From: Sporodiniella umbellata
Taxonomy: Eukaryota; Mucoromycota; Mucoromycetes; Mucorales; Rhizopodaceae
Length of the DNA: 64,000 bases
Direction: 5' to 3'
Assembly (NCBI GenBank): GCA_025677835.1
Contig: JAIXMR010000010.1
Coordinates: 124,001-188,000 of the forward strand
Of this stretch, positions 14,243 to 24,054 are shown piece by piece; the stretch's first letter is position 1, and each line of letters begins with the position of its first letter. The translations under genes were made by a program, and so were the position numbers. The notes beneath the pieces were generated by a model that was not told the DNA's origin, did not search any database, and worked only from the letters and a program-made list of their open reading frames with translations.

Positions 14243-15528
14243 ATGGATGTCTCTCAATTATGTCTAGATGTGGATCAAGCAACATCGACACCGGCTTCTT
14301 CCAGTTTTGAAAACAGCTTTATTGAAAACAGCTTTAGTATGGGAAGCAGTAGTGAGTATTTCCAGCGTCGAGAGAACCATGCTAGCAACAACCATCATCC
14401 TAAGAAGAGTGAGAGTGAAAAGCACGTAGTGGAAAGGTAGAAAAGAAAGCGTATAGAAGAATTTAAAAGATTAAAAATGCTATTAAAAAAAGACTGCCTA
14501 TGCCTTCTTTAGCAGAGCTTGCTAATGTACATAAAATCAACCCGCCCAACATATACCAAGAGCATTCAACCCATTCTTATCATTATCCAACATCCTCTTA
14601 CAACCTGCCGCCGCCCACCTCGGCCTATCGAGACACGGGCAGTAGTGGGTATGTAGAGCCAGAAGACGATGGTTATGCATTGTTAAAACAGGTATGACCC
14701 GCCTTTCATTCTCTCCCCCTCTTAATTTATAAGAACACAGGCTATTGAGCAATGCATAACGATCAACAAGGAAGTGACAAGGTATCGAAGGGACCCTTTG
14801 ACAGAAGGTGACCGAAACAAAATCATGAACTCTATCTATCACACAACAGAGGCTATGCTTGGTTCGTTAAAGACTGTCTGTGAACAGATCTATACATCTA
14901 ACGAACACGACGCAGAACCTTCAAACCCCCTACTCACCACCCCGCCCGTAAGCTTCTTTACTTGTGGTTCTATGGCCTGCTCACACATACCCTCTGTTTT
15001 TTTTTTTTTTTTTTTTTTATAGAAAGAAGATGCCAATTCTAGTAAATATGAAATGATACGTCAAGCACGTAACCTACAAAATAACAGTATAAGACCCAAA
15101 TATCGAAGAAGAAACGTAACCAAACACAAAGCATAGCCAGCCACTGACCGTCTGTTATAGAAACGAAGCATGATAGGACAAAGATGTCATTCATGTAATA
15201 CAACAGAAACACCCGAATGGCGAAGAGGGCCGGATGGGGCCAGAACACTCTGTAACGCTTGTGGTTTACGTAAAGAGAAACCCCCTCTGTTCTATTTATT
15301 TATTTTTTACAAAGAAACCGTTTCTTATTTCTCTTTTCATTAGATTATTCCAAACTAATACGAAAAGGATCTTTAACAGTTCAGTCCCATCATCTACTTC
15401 CACTCTCACCCGATACTAAGCCGCCACCCAGAATCATGCAATTCCCCATTGTCCAAGTCCAAACAAACGAAGAGTTGAACGATACTACTAGAACACCACC
15501 TAATTTCTTTTTTAAAGATCATCATTAA
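14243..15528 (+). CDS. GATA-type zinc-finger transcription factor
   Basis: DNA-binding regulator with one GATA finger near its C-terminus: [20 protein letters not shown] then [16 protein letters not shown] across an intron. The spacing is Cys-X2-Cys-X18-Cys-X2-Cys, the class seen in white-collar-like fungal and plant factors rather than the X17 nitrogen regulators. Upstream exons give a Ser-rich N-terminus ([20 protein letters not shown]), [20 protein letters not shown], and a helix with [20 protein letters not shown]. About six exons are inferred; joints such as CGL/HYSKL restore the family sequence exactly. The start ATG follows a 27-nt A run. The stop is embedded at the head of another A run. 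No PAS domain is visible, so it is not a complete WC-1/WC-2 protein. Target pathway unknown. Confidence 0.85.
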
Positions 15529-15578
15529 AAAAAAAAAAAAAAAAAAAAAAGCCATCCTCTTTGTTCTCTTTGACTTTA

Positions 15579-15623
15579 ATGACAATCCAAGAAAAAAAAA
15601 TTTTTTTTTTTCTGGATTGTCAT
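15579..15623. repeat. Near-perfect inverted repeat (hairpin) with A/T core
   Basis: Eleven bases (ATGACAATCCA) are repeated in inverted orientation at the right end. The space between is filled by an A run followed by a T run that also pair. Arms of about 21 bp can fold into an almost perfect hairpin. It lies about 50 bp after the GATA stop. Confidence 0.85.
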
Positions 15624-15817
15624 GGCAACCTTTGCTTAGAAACCCAACAAACTCTCAAAAATGTACACATTAGGAAATCGAATGAGTTCCAAGTCAGATC
15701 TCGATCCAACGATAAAGCATGGAAAAGAAATCGAGATAAGCACTCTTCTTTTCTGTACTTTCATTGGTACACAAAACAACTTTGACAGAAAGAAGCCAGT
15801 TGTAAAAACGTTTCCCC

Positions 15818-15818
<1 letters not shown>

Positions 15819-15862
<44 letters not shown>
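15819..15862. repeat. Poly-A run of 44 nt
   Basis: Among the longest homopolymers in the window. Others of over 20 nt lie at 13960-13981, 15527-15550, 16050-16078, 24013-24045 (T), 47336-47363, 49030-49058 and 49963-49992 (T). Confidence 0.9.
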
Positions 15863-15863
<1 letters not shown>

Positions 15864-15933
15864 GCACCCTTTTCTCCAATTGACTTTCCGACGGGATGGT
15901 GTCTGTAGTGTCATTGGATGGAAGATGACGAGA

Positions 15934-16439
15934 TCAGCCTAAAAAGGGCTTTGTTGACACGAGAACATACTCTGAACCACTTTTCTTCGGACCTTGTGTG
16001 TTGTCAAAATCGGGTGGTACTGTAAAATAAATCAATAAAAAGCAGAATCAAAAAAAAAAAAAAAAAAAAAAAAAAAAACACCAGCCATTCGATAGACACC
16101 CAATAAGCGTAGTTGCATATTCGTACTGCCTATTTTAAGAGTCCATTCTGACTGCATAATAAAAAAAAGCATGAAGGAAAAAAAAAAAAAAAAAAGGAAA
16201 AAAAACATGGGCTTTGATCTCCGAAGGGCTTCTTTCAGATCAAAAAACGTGCAGTGCGCATCCAACAAGGCGTATGTGACGACGATTGAAATATTTGACA
16301 CGCAGCGGTTGAATCGATCCAAGGTTGCTCAGCTTAGGGTGTAGAAAGTGGGGAAAACAAGTCCATGATAATGTATGACAAACAACGAGGTCTGTGTTGA
16401 TATCTCCGCACACCTCTTTTTTAGAGTGGAAAGAAGTAA
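15934..16439 (-). pseudogene. Unassigned spliced fragment, possibly decayed
   Basis: Two minus-strand exons join in phase: SEWTLKIGSTNMQLRLLGVY (about 16095-16151) and, after an intron with a long T tract, VPPDFDNTQGPKKSG... ending VLVSTKPFLG and a stop at 15934. Further upstream the DNA reads DINTDLVVCHTLSWTCFPHF and IQPLRVKYFNRRHIRLVG in one frame, then hits TGA just after a 6-nt T run. The frame beside it continues as FFDLKEALRRSKP. One base fewer in that run would join the two frames, so this could be a decayed gene, a sequencing slip, or an unusual splice. No family is recognised. The downstream gene on the plus strand starts at 16551. Confidence 0.35.
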
Positions 16440-16550
16440 GAAAAAAAAAAAAAAATTTTTATTATTATTATTATTATTATTTTTTTTTCTCTTGCTTTTT
16501 TATTTCAAGTATTATTGACAGTAACAAAGGATCAAAGGCCAAAGAAACAG

Positions 16551-17918
16551 ATGGGAGCTGTTCAATCGAAAAAGAAACACAACAAGACTTATGGTAGTCG
16601 TTACCTCACCTCGAGCACCACCTCAAGTCATGGAAGCCAAACAAAAAAGGTAGATTCACGAAAGCAACAACAATACGATGCTCGCTCCGTGACACCGATT
16701 GCAGTCAATGCCAACCCATTGTTATCCAAGATATCGTCCATGGCCAGTCGCTCCCCCCCTTCCATTCCTTCCTCGCCACCCTCTTCAGTCGATCACTACA
16801 CTGGCCCCCATCAATCCAACAGTTACTTTCTACCCAACGATTGGGAAAACCGTGATTACGAAAACAACGTAAGGCTATCGATTCAAGCTTTGTTTTGTAT
16901 ATCCCCTCTTACTTTTTCTTCTAGCTTCATTTTGCCTTACGAAGCGTGTTTGGCGGGTAAGGGCTTATGAATAAGAAAGGGGATCACTTACTTTATTTTG
17001 GTAGTAATGTCTCTCAGGCCGTATTACCCAAGCTTCAGAAAGGGGCGAATGTGATCCAGATGGGCTTATGTACTGGTGAATGGCTGACGGTAAGTGGTAT
17101 GAGCCAGTGTGTATCAAAGTTACCTTTTTTATTAAAAAAACAGAGCTAGGAAATGGCCATTCAATTCCCTTTCTGTCAATTTCGAGGGGTAGAAGTGGTG
17201 CCTGGCAGTCTTTTGAAAGACTTTGCCTTGTTGTCTAACGTACAGTACGAGAGAGGCAAACCTGCATTGCATCTGCTTCAAGACATGCCCGATCATTCTG
17301 TAGATTATATTCACCTTAGAGCATGTGCCTCGTTCTTTACGCGCGATCAGTTTCGTACCCTGTTTCAAACCATCCATCGTATCTTGAAAGCCGGGGGTGT
17401 CGTTCGTTTCGAAGACATCTCAAACGAAGCCTCCGGTACGGTGATGATCGAGAGTTTTGTAGAAACACGTAATTATCCCATTCTCTTTATACTTTGGGTA
17501 TTCATTTCTTTTTTTTTTTTTTTTTTTTTTTTTGATAGTACGTACCATCGCTGATGCAAACGATATCGAATTTGATCTGGCTCTTAAAATAGCTGACCTG
17601 GCCAACCAGAACGATCTACACACCATCGAGTCCAAAAGGAAAAGAGTTCAATACGGTAAAATCCTTACTTTTTATATATATATATATATATATAGTGATT
17701 CTTACCTTGTTGAAGGCTCAGGTGGAAAAGTAGAAGAGGAATTTATTATGTTTATCTTGGGCATCTTTGAAACCCTTACTGACTTTATGGCCCCACAGCT
17801 TGGACTCGAGCCAGAAGATTATAAACATCGCATCGAAATGTTTTGTGCCCAATGTGTGAAAAATGATGCCCACATGGACTGGTATTCCTGGGTGTTTCAA
17901 AAGCCATCGAATCCTTAA
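16551..17918 (+). CDS. SAM-dependent methyltransferase-like protein with N-myristoylation motif
   Basis: Likely class I methyltransferase of the large, poorly characterised mucoralean set. The first in-frame ATG (16551) gives MGAVQSKKKHNK: Gly2 with Ser6 and following lysines fits the N-myristoylation plus basic-patch pattern for membrane attachment. A Ser/Pro-rich linker (SRSPPSIPSSPPSS) precedes the fold. Motif-like segments are GANVIQMGLCTGEWLT (SAM-binding strand/loop), FRGVEVVPG (acidic residue after strand 2), LQDMPDHSVDYIHLRACASF (motif around strand 4) and FQTIHRILKAGGVVRFEDI (strand 5). The C-terminal part carries ADLANQNDLHTIESKRK and ends WVFQKPSNP. About six exons; one intron carries a T run and another a TA repeat. 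The glycine-rich motif I is weak (MGLCTGEW), so activity is uncertain. Confidence 0.75.
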
Positions 17919-17990
17919 GACCTTGTCTATGACTTGATTATGCCCTTACTCTCTTTTTTTTTTTTTGTACCCTCCCATTCGTTGTTCTAT

Positions 17991-18037
<47 letters not shown>

Positions 18038-18354
18038 TATTATTATTTTTTTTTTTTTTTGGTGCCGCCTTCTGAAGAATAAAAGGATTTCACTGACACT
18101 TTCTGACGTGTACTATGGCGTACCATGCTCCAGATAAGGTATTTCCTTTTTGAGCCCACCCTACCGTACGTAAGCCATGTCATCCTGCTTGTCAGTTGAT
18201 TTTACGTGTCCTCTCTCTATCACTGTGTTTATCAAAGAGGATAAAAACGTCGGATGGTGAAATCGAGATTTAAAAGCAATCCAATGACTACATTTCTTTC
18301 TCTCTTTTTTTTTTTTTTCCCTTCTTTTTATTTTTTTTTTTTTTTTTTTTTTTA
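17919..18354. repeat. Spacer with (CT)n repeat and T tracts
   Basis: Holds a 44-bp (CT)22 repeat at 17992-18035 followed by (ATT)n and T runs. A 25-nt T run ends immediately before the next start codon at 18355. Probably terminator of the methyltransferase gene and promoter/5' UTR of the transporter. No gene seen. Confidence 0.7.
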
Positions 18355-19849
18355 ATGCGAACCGAATATGGAGCCCTAGGCTCAGAGGTAGAAAGTATAA
18401 AGCAAGAGGACAGGGAAATGTTGATGGAAAACGGGCCAGGCTATGGCACACGTTCCAAAGTGGAAAGTGCCTTTAACCTGGTGAATTCCACCGTAGGCTC
18501 AGGCGTGATCGGTCTCCCTTTTGCTGTCTACCTCGCTGGCTTTTGGAATGCTCTGTTCCTTTCTATCGGGGTGGCCGCCATCTCCCAATTTGGTCTTTAC
18601 ATGTTTATCGTATCTGCACAACGGACAGGCGCTTATCGTCTAGCCACCTTGATGGAAAAAGTCATCGGTCGTCCTGGTTACCATTTTCTCAACTTTCTAG
18701 TCTTGATTCAAGCTACCGGTGCCTGCGTCAGTTATTATATCCGTAAGCATTCTCTTTTGTCTTCTTATCGCTGACTTTTGATTAGTCATGGGTGATACGT
18801 TGCCTGTTCTCTTGCAGCTTTATTTCCCCCATCATCCAACCCTCACCCACCGTTCCTTTGTTCTTGTCTGTATCGCCTTGTTTTTCGTAAGTCACAACAA
18901 GCATGGATCACGCTTGACACCTCCTCTTTTTTTTTTTTTTTTTTTTTTTTCTTAGGTCTTGCCCCTCAACCTGTCCCGATCGCTGGGTGCCCTCGCCCAT
19001 TGGTCGATTCTTTCCGTTCTATGCTTACCCGTCATTCTCGTGGCTCTCTTGATCCGTGCTCCCACCTACGCTCAATCTCACGATTCCCCTCTGGGATGGC
19101 ATAGTCCAGACCTCTTTGGCGCTCTCGGCATTCTCGCCTTTGCCTTCTCCTGTCCGCATGTTTGCTTTAGCGTCTATCTCAGCCAGAAACAACAATCCGT
19201 TCAGGCTTGGCATCAGACTACCACCCTCGCTTCCATACTTACCTGGATCATCTCCTTCTCTCTTGCTCTCGTTGGCTATCTTAGCTTTGGCGTCGATGTT
19301 CATCCTAACCTCTTTTTAAACTTTCCTGCAGATGATACGGTCGTAAATATTGCTCGATTTGCTCTAGGTTTTAGTATGATCTTGACCATACCGTAAGCGT
19401 TTTATTATTATTATTACCACCTTTGATTTTTCTCTCACCTTCTCAATAGCATGGCCTTTCACCCTACAAGAGAAGCCGTTCATAAACTCCTCGGTTTTGA
19501 AACTGCCAATCGACAGTCCACACAATGGCAACACTATTCGGTCACGTTGGTTCTCTTTGTCGTCATCACCTTTTTGGGAATCACCGTCCGGTCTTTGGGT
19601 AAAGTCTATGCTCTCATCGGTGGTTTGGCGGCCTCCTGTCTCGCCTACATCTTACCTGCCCTTGCCTATCTCTTGACCCGAAAACAACCCAACCTGTTTC
19701 AAGCCTCGGTTCACCCAGAAGCTTCCTCTTCTTCCTCTTTTGTTCATTCACCTATACCCTCTCTAGGCTGGGTCGATGCTGCCGCCTTGTTGACCCTTGT
19801 GTGGGGGATTGTCATTTTGATCTTTTCCACTGCCAGTGCTTTCAAATAA
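18355..19849 (+). CDS. Vacuolar amino-acid transporter (AVT/SLC38-like, AAAP family)
   Basis: Integral membrane transporter of the amino acid/auxin permease family, most like yeast Avt5/6/7, which move amino acids across the vacuolar membrane. After a hydrophilic N-terminus, the first membrane segment has the family hallmark AFNLVNSTVGSGVIGLPFAV. About eleven hydrophobic segments follow (for example ALFLSIGVAAISQFGLYMFI, SILSVLCLPVILVALLIRAP, LGILAFAFSCPHVCFSVYLS, AALLTLVWGIVILIFSTASA). Four exons, with joins near 18740/18786, 18887/18957 and 19394/19450. Codon use is strongly C-ending compared with neighbouring genes, suggesting good expression. The stop is followed by AATAAAA-like signals and lies 93 bp from the stop of the convergent cyclophilin gene. 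Substrate cannot be read from sequence. Confidence 0.88.
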
Positions 19850-19942
19850 TCCCTACCTCAGTTCATGTAAATAAAACAAAAGGACGCCCCTTTTTATTAT
19901 TATCATTATTATTGTTATTCTTTATTCATTGTCTCTTTCTTT

Positions 19943-21180
19943 TCAAATCTCGCCACACGCAAGAATGGTAATACGCTTGGCTACTTTGCCAGAAGCCGAT
20001 CCACATCGTTCCATCTCCTTCACCACACTCAGCCCAGAGACCACCTGACCAAACACAACATGTTTACCGTCCAGCCAGCTTGTCTTCTCTGTACAGATAA
20101 AAAACTGACTTCCATTCGTATTGGCACCTGCATTGGCCATCGATAGAATACCCTAACCATAGCCTGATTTAGCTTTCACCCCCTCGGGGGTAGTAGTCTT
20201 ACTTACCGGTCCTGTATGTTTCAATAGAAAGTTTTCATCCTCAAACTTTCCACCGTAAATGGATTTCCCTCCCGTTCCATTGCCTTTGGTAAAATCACCG
20301 CCTTGACACATAAACTGAGGAATCACACGATGAAAAGAGGAATGCTTGTATCCGAAACCTGCTTCTCCCGTACATAACACGCGAAAGTTCTCTAATCACC
20401 TCCTGCTTTAGCCTCTCTTTCTTTCTTTCTTTCTTTACCTGCTGTTTTCGGTACAACGTCCCCACGAAGTTCCATCTCGATACGACCTGCAAACGTATTG
20501 CCAATCTGGATATCGAAATAAACCTGTGTTCGCTTGCCTTTTCGTTCACTCGAACCTTTATACTCTGTCTCTTTTGCTTCTTCTTCTACTACTAATTGGC
20601 TGCCATCTTCTTTGGTCACCTCTTTCGACCCATCGCTATGGCCATACTTTTGTAACCAGGATTCATCCGTCCACACTAATTGAACCCTCTTCAACATCTT
20701 TTTTTTTTTTTCAAAAAAAAAAAAAAAAAAAAAAACCCCCTCTTTCATACCTGCTCGGTTCGATGTGGTGGTCACATTGATCGTCTTTGCAATCTGCACC
20801 TTGATAACCTTACCATACAATTCAGAGAGATGCATGTTATCTATGGCCGCTTCACAATCTTCAGCTAATTCATATTCTACAAACCCAAAGCCTCTATGCG
20901 CGTTGGTAGCTAAAGGAAGGCTGGGTGAGTTCTTGTTAAAAAAAAAAAAGAATTACAATCTATCTCGGTATTGGTAGACATCTGAACTGCCACTACTTCG
21001 CCAAAAGGAATAAAGGCAGCATGAAGCACTGCTTCATTCACTTGTTGATCAAGTCCACCTATTCCACAGCAGTCAGCATTCGTTCTTTGGGCTACTCGCA
21101 CTTTTTTTTTTTTTTTTTTTTGAAAGTTTACTGATATAAAGGGTGGTTTTGTTGTTTTTAGCAATATTCACAACGGTCAT
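19943..21180 (-). CDS. PPIE: RRM-cyclophilin, PPIE/Cyp33-type peptidyl-prolyl isomerase
   Basis: Nuclear peptidyl-prolyl cis-trans isomerase that joins the spliceosome through an N-terminal RNA-recognition motif. Exon 1 starts at 21180 ([17 protein letters not shown]) and joins to [23 protein letters not shown]1 is [11 protein letters not shown]. The linker contains the family's [11 protein letters not shown]. The cyclophilin domain carries [60 protein letters not shown] (catalytic Arg and FMQGGDF-type motif, here with Cys in place of the usual second residue), [20 protein letters not shown] (binding Trp present) and [20 protein letters not shown]. Length and order match the family. About seven exons; one intron holds a TTTC repeat. 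It is head-to-head with the SNRNP27 gene, 263 bp between start codons. Confidence 0.93.
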
Positions 21181-21443
21181 GGCTCAACAATTAAAAAAAA
21201 AAAAAAAAAAAAAAAAAATTTATTATCGCATTTATTTTCATAGAGGGAGTCTAAAAAAAAAGACGGTTGGAAAGAGGAGAGAGAGAGGTTGGTGCACTTT
21301 CTATCACCGACTGGAAACGCTTGGGTTGTACAGACCTCGCTAGAGACAGTATCCCAAGCTTGACAGCTTCAAACGGAGGTTGAATCAAGATGGCCTTTTT
21401 TTGTGTGTGTGTGTGTGGAATTTTTCTTTTTTTTATTTTCGTT

Positions 21444-22078
21444 ATGGCACGTTCACCTTCACCAAGTCGTCGACGTGATTACCGTGATTTGGATCGCCCT
21501 CGTTCTCGCTCACGCTCTTATTCACCACGAAGAAGACGTCGAGAGAGTGTGAGTCGTTCACCGCCCAGAAGAAGAAGAAGAAGCCGTTCGCCACCAAGGA
21601 GAAGAGGAGGAGGACGTGGAAGATATAGTCCAAGTGTTTCCCCTGTGAGAAGATCGCATAAAAATCGACAAAGCCCACCTCCTCCTAAAAAAAGACAGAG
21701 TCCGGATCGTAGAGGTAAATCCCCCACCCTTTTTTTTTTTTTTTTTTTTTTCAAAATAAATAAAAACTTGACCATTCAAAAAACAGAGCGCCATCCTTCA
21801 GCCGACCGATCAAGAGAAGAAAGTGGCGAGGCCATGGCAGAAGAGGAAGACGACGAGGAAACAAAGATGATGAAGCTCATGGGCTTTGGTGGTTTCGATA
21901 CCACCAAAAACAAAAAAGTACCCGGTGCCGATGTCTCGGGTGCAAAAATACGAAAAGCTATTAAATATCGACAATACATGAACCGTCGAGGTGGCTTCAA
22001 CAGGTAAAGAAACGATGCCAACTGTTTATTTTTCTAACAAAAAAAAAAATTTTTTTTATTAGACCTCTGGACAACTGA
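21444..22078 (+). CDS. SNRNP27: U4/U6.U5 tri-snRNP protein SNRNP27 (RY1 family)
   Basis: Component of the U4/U6.U5 tri-snRNP acting in pre-mRNA splicing. Three exons (21444-21714, 21787-22003, 22063-22078) give about 167 residues. The first 90 residues are an RS domain (MARSPSPSRRRDYRD, then SRSPPRRRRRSRSPPRRRGG). After an acidic linker AEEEDDEETKMM comes the conserved C-terminal block KLMGFGGFDTTKNKKVPGAD and IRKAIKYRQYMNRRGGFNRP, ending LDN. An upstream in-frame ATG at 21390 would add a Phe/Val-rich translation of T-rich DNA and is not used. Shares its upstream region with the divergent cyclophilin gene. Confidence 0.93.
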
Positions 22079-22108
22079 TAAAGTCTTTTATGAATCTTTG
22101 TATTAAAA

Positions 22109-22114
22109 CGCACG

Positions 22115-22160
<46 letters not shown>

Positions 22161-22164
22161 TACA
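22109..22164. repeat. (CA)n(TA)n compound microsatellite
   Basis: Lies in the short gap between the convergent SNRNP27 and mL45 stops (22078 and 22225), within their 3' UTRs. Confidence 0.9.
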
Positions 22165-22224
22165 TCATTGAGGCTTGAAAGTAGATCCCCTTGTCTGTTT
22201 ATTATTTTAATTATTTTACATTGT

Positions 22225-23288
22225 CTATTGATTTTTTAACTTTTCAAGCGGTGCAATCTTTCCAAACACTCTCCAAATATCTTCAGGATCAGAAACCGTC
22301 TTTTGAAATACGACATGTTCCAACACATTGTGAATCTTGTTAGGGTCTCCACCCACCACTCGGTTCCTTTTATCGAATACAGCCATGGACTAGAATAGAA
22401 AAAAAAAAAAAAAACAAGGGTTGAGTTCTCTCCTTGTTGAAAACAATCTCTACCTGTTTGGTAAACATCCTGACAGTGACTTGAGCAATGGCAAAACCAT
22501 GCTTACTTAATCCGGTCGTGCTAATACAACGAAGGCATACAATTCTGGGTGACTCCACGTCGCCGTGGTATTTCCATTCCCATCGTACGTTGTTACGACT
22601 CTTCATCTGGTTTTTCAGATTCTATTGGAAACCTTAGCTTTTAGCTGACAGATCCTTTTTTCTATTGTTTGGTCAACTTACAGAGTACATTGCATCTAAG
22701 CAAACTTCTTCCAAAATGTCCCGATCGCCTCTGTTTGGATCTTTAATCTCTCTCTCTTTTTTTTTTTTTTTTTTCCTATCTTACCTTGCAAATGCATCAT
22801 TCATATCTTTATAGGTCTCTCCAGCTTCGGCAAGAAATTTTTGAGAATTCCACTTGTCAAACTGAGATTTACGTTTAAGAATACCCACACTACCCAAATG
22901 TCAACCACGGCTATCGAAACCTCTCTCCTTCCCTCCTTTCCCTTTACCTCATCAGATTCTGTACACTATTCTTGAGATTGCGCCACTGGGTGAGACGCCA
23001 ATTCGTAAAATCCTTGATCGAAGGTGAGGTCTCGGGAGGAATGTAATTCGCTAATCCAAACAAAATCAGTAAAATAAACTTCAACAGTGTGTGATAATTA
23101 CCAAAAACACCAAGATCTCGCAACGGAATCTGGACTGGCTCATGTTTAGAGCCATAACTACGGAGGCCCAAAAGTGTGGTTTGAGAAAAAACAACATGGG
23201 AAGCAAGCAAGGGTTGTTTCCTAAGACTGTTTGCTAAAAGTCCAGACGAAGGTCGAACCAAGCGAGGTACCATCGTTAAACTTGCCAT
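22225..23288 (-). CDS. MRPL45: Mitochondrial mL45/Mba1-like protein (Tim44-like domain)
   Basis: Mitochondrial large-subunit or ribosome-receptor protein that positions the mitoribosome at the inner membrane for insertion of nascent chains. The start at 23288 gives MASLTMVPRLVRPSSGLLAN, a Ser/Arg-rich acid-free presequence. A hydrophobic stretch LLKFILLILFGLANYI follows near residue 85. The C-terminal Tim44-like domain has WEWKYHGDVESPRIVCLRCI, then AIAQVTVRMFTKQ, AVFDKRNRVVGGDPNKIHNV and LEHVVFQKTVSDPEDIWRVF, matching the TVRMHTRQ..AIYDRFGR..VLEYVVFEK pattern of human MRPL45. Several introns; joins near 22790-22900 are approximate. An AT/GT repeat (23301-23340) lies just upstream of the start. 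Confidence 0.82.
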
Positions 23289-23300
23289 TGTATCTGTATC

Positions 23301-23302
23301 TG

Positions 23303-23340
<38 letters not shown>
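23301..23340. repeat. (TA)n(TG)n microsatellite in the mL45 5' flank
   Basis: Twelve bp upstream of the mL45 start codon, so inside its 5' UTR or core promoter. Reads as CA then TA on the coding strand. Confidence 0.9.
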
Positions 23341-23465
23341 AAAGAAACACGAGGGAAGGGGTCCCTCAAAATTTTAAATGACAGTTTGCAGTCACGGTCT
23401 TGAGTACTTTGACGTTTTTATTTTGGACGACTGTTTTATGACAAAAAAATAAAGAAAGATCAATA

Positions 23466-24011
23466 TTAGATGGCCCAACTTGCTATCAAGTCAAGTTCAC
23501 TATCAGTCACAAACGGTTGGCTTATAGATTTAACCATAATCTCCCCACAGAGTATACATTCACTGGCTACAATATCATCAAACTCTTCTCGTAACTGATC
23601 GACTTTTCCCATCACCAGGTCCCTGTCTTCTTTATGCTCTGCTATAGCCGCATCCGTTGAGAAAATCATGTTTTTAGCAGTGTTCATTAACGAGGCAGGA
23701 GGAGCGGGCGTCTTGGGTGTGCGATTTCTTGGGCTGGTTTCTTTGGCTATATAGTCTTGAATTTCTCTTAAACGTGCCGTATGTCTAGGAAGTATTTTGC
23801 ATATCTACTATAAAGTTAGTCTGTTGATTTGATTCTAGCTCTTGTCCAGTTTACTTTTTCAGTCAAACAGTTGGTGTGAAAGCCATGCTGGCACGGGAAA
23901 ATATAAAACGCTCGATTATACAGTGAAATGTTACAAATGTAACATTTTTCTACTGGATTTACCAAAGCAAATCTTTTTCCAAAGTTAGAGTTTTGAGATA
24001 GGCTTGTCCAT

Positions 24012-24054
<43 letters not shown>

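Noticed and set aside
15661..15942. Plus- and minus-strand frames crossing the 44-nt A run
   Set aside because: Open only because the homopolymer encodes poly-Lys or poly-Phe; the unique parts have no similarity I recognise.
21390..21443. Upstream in-frame ATG for SNRNP27
   Set aside because: Adds a low-complexity Cys/Val/Phe stretch from T/G-rich DNA; the family begins at MARSPSPSR, which is the ATG at 21444.
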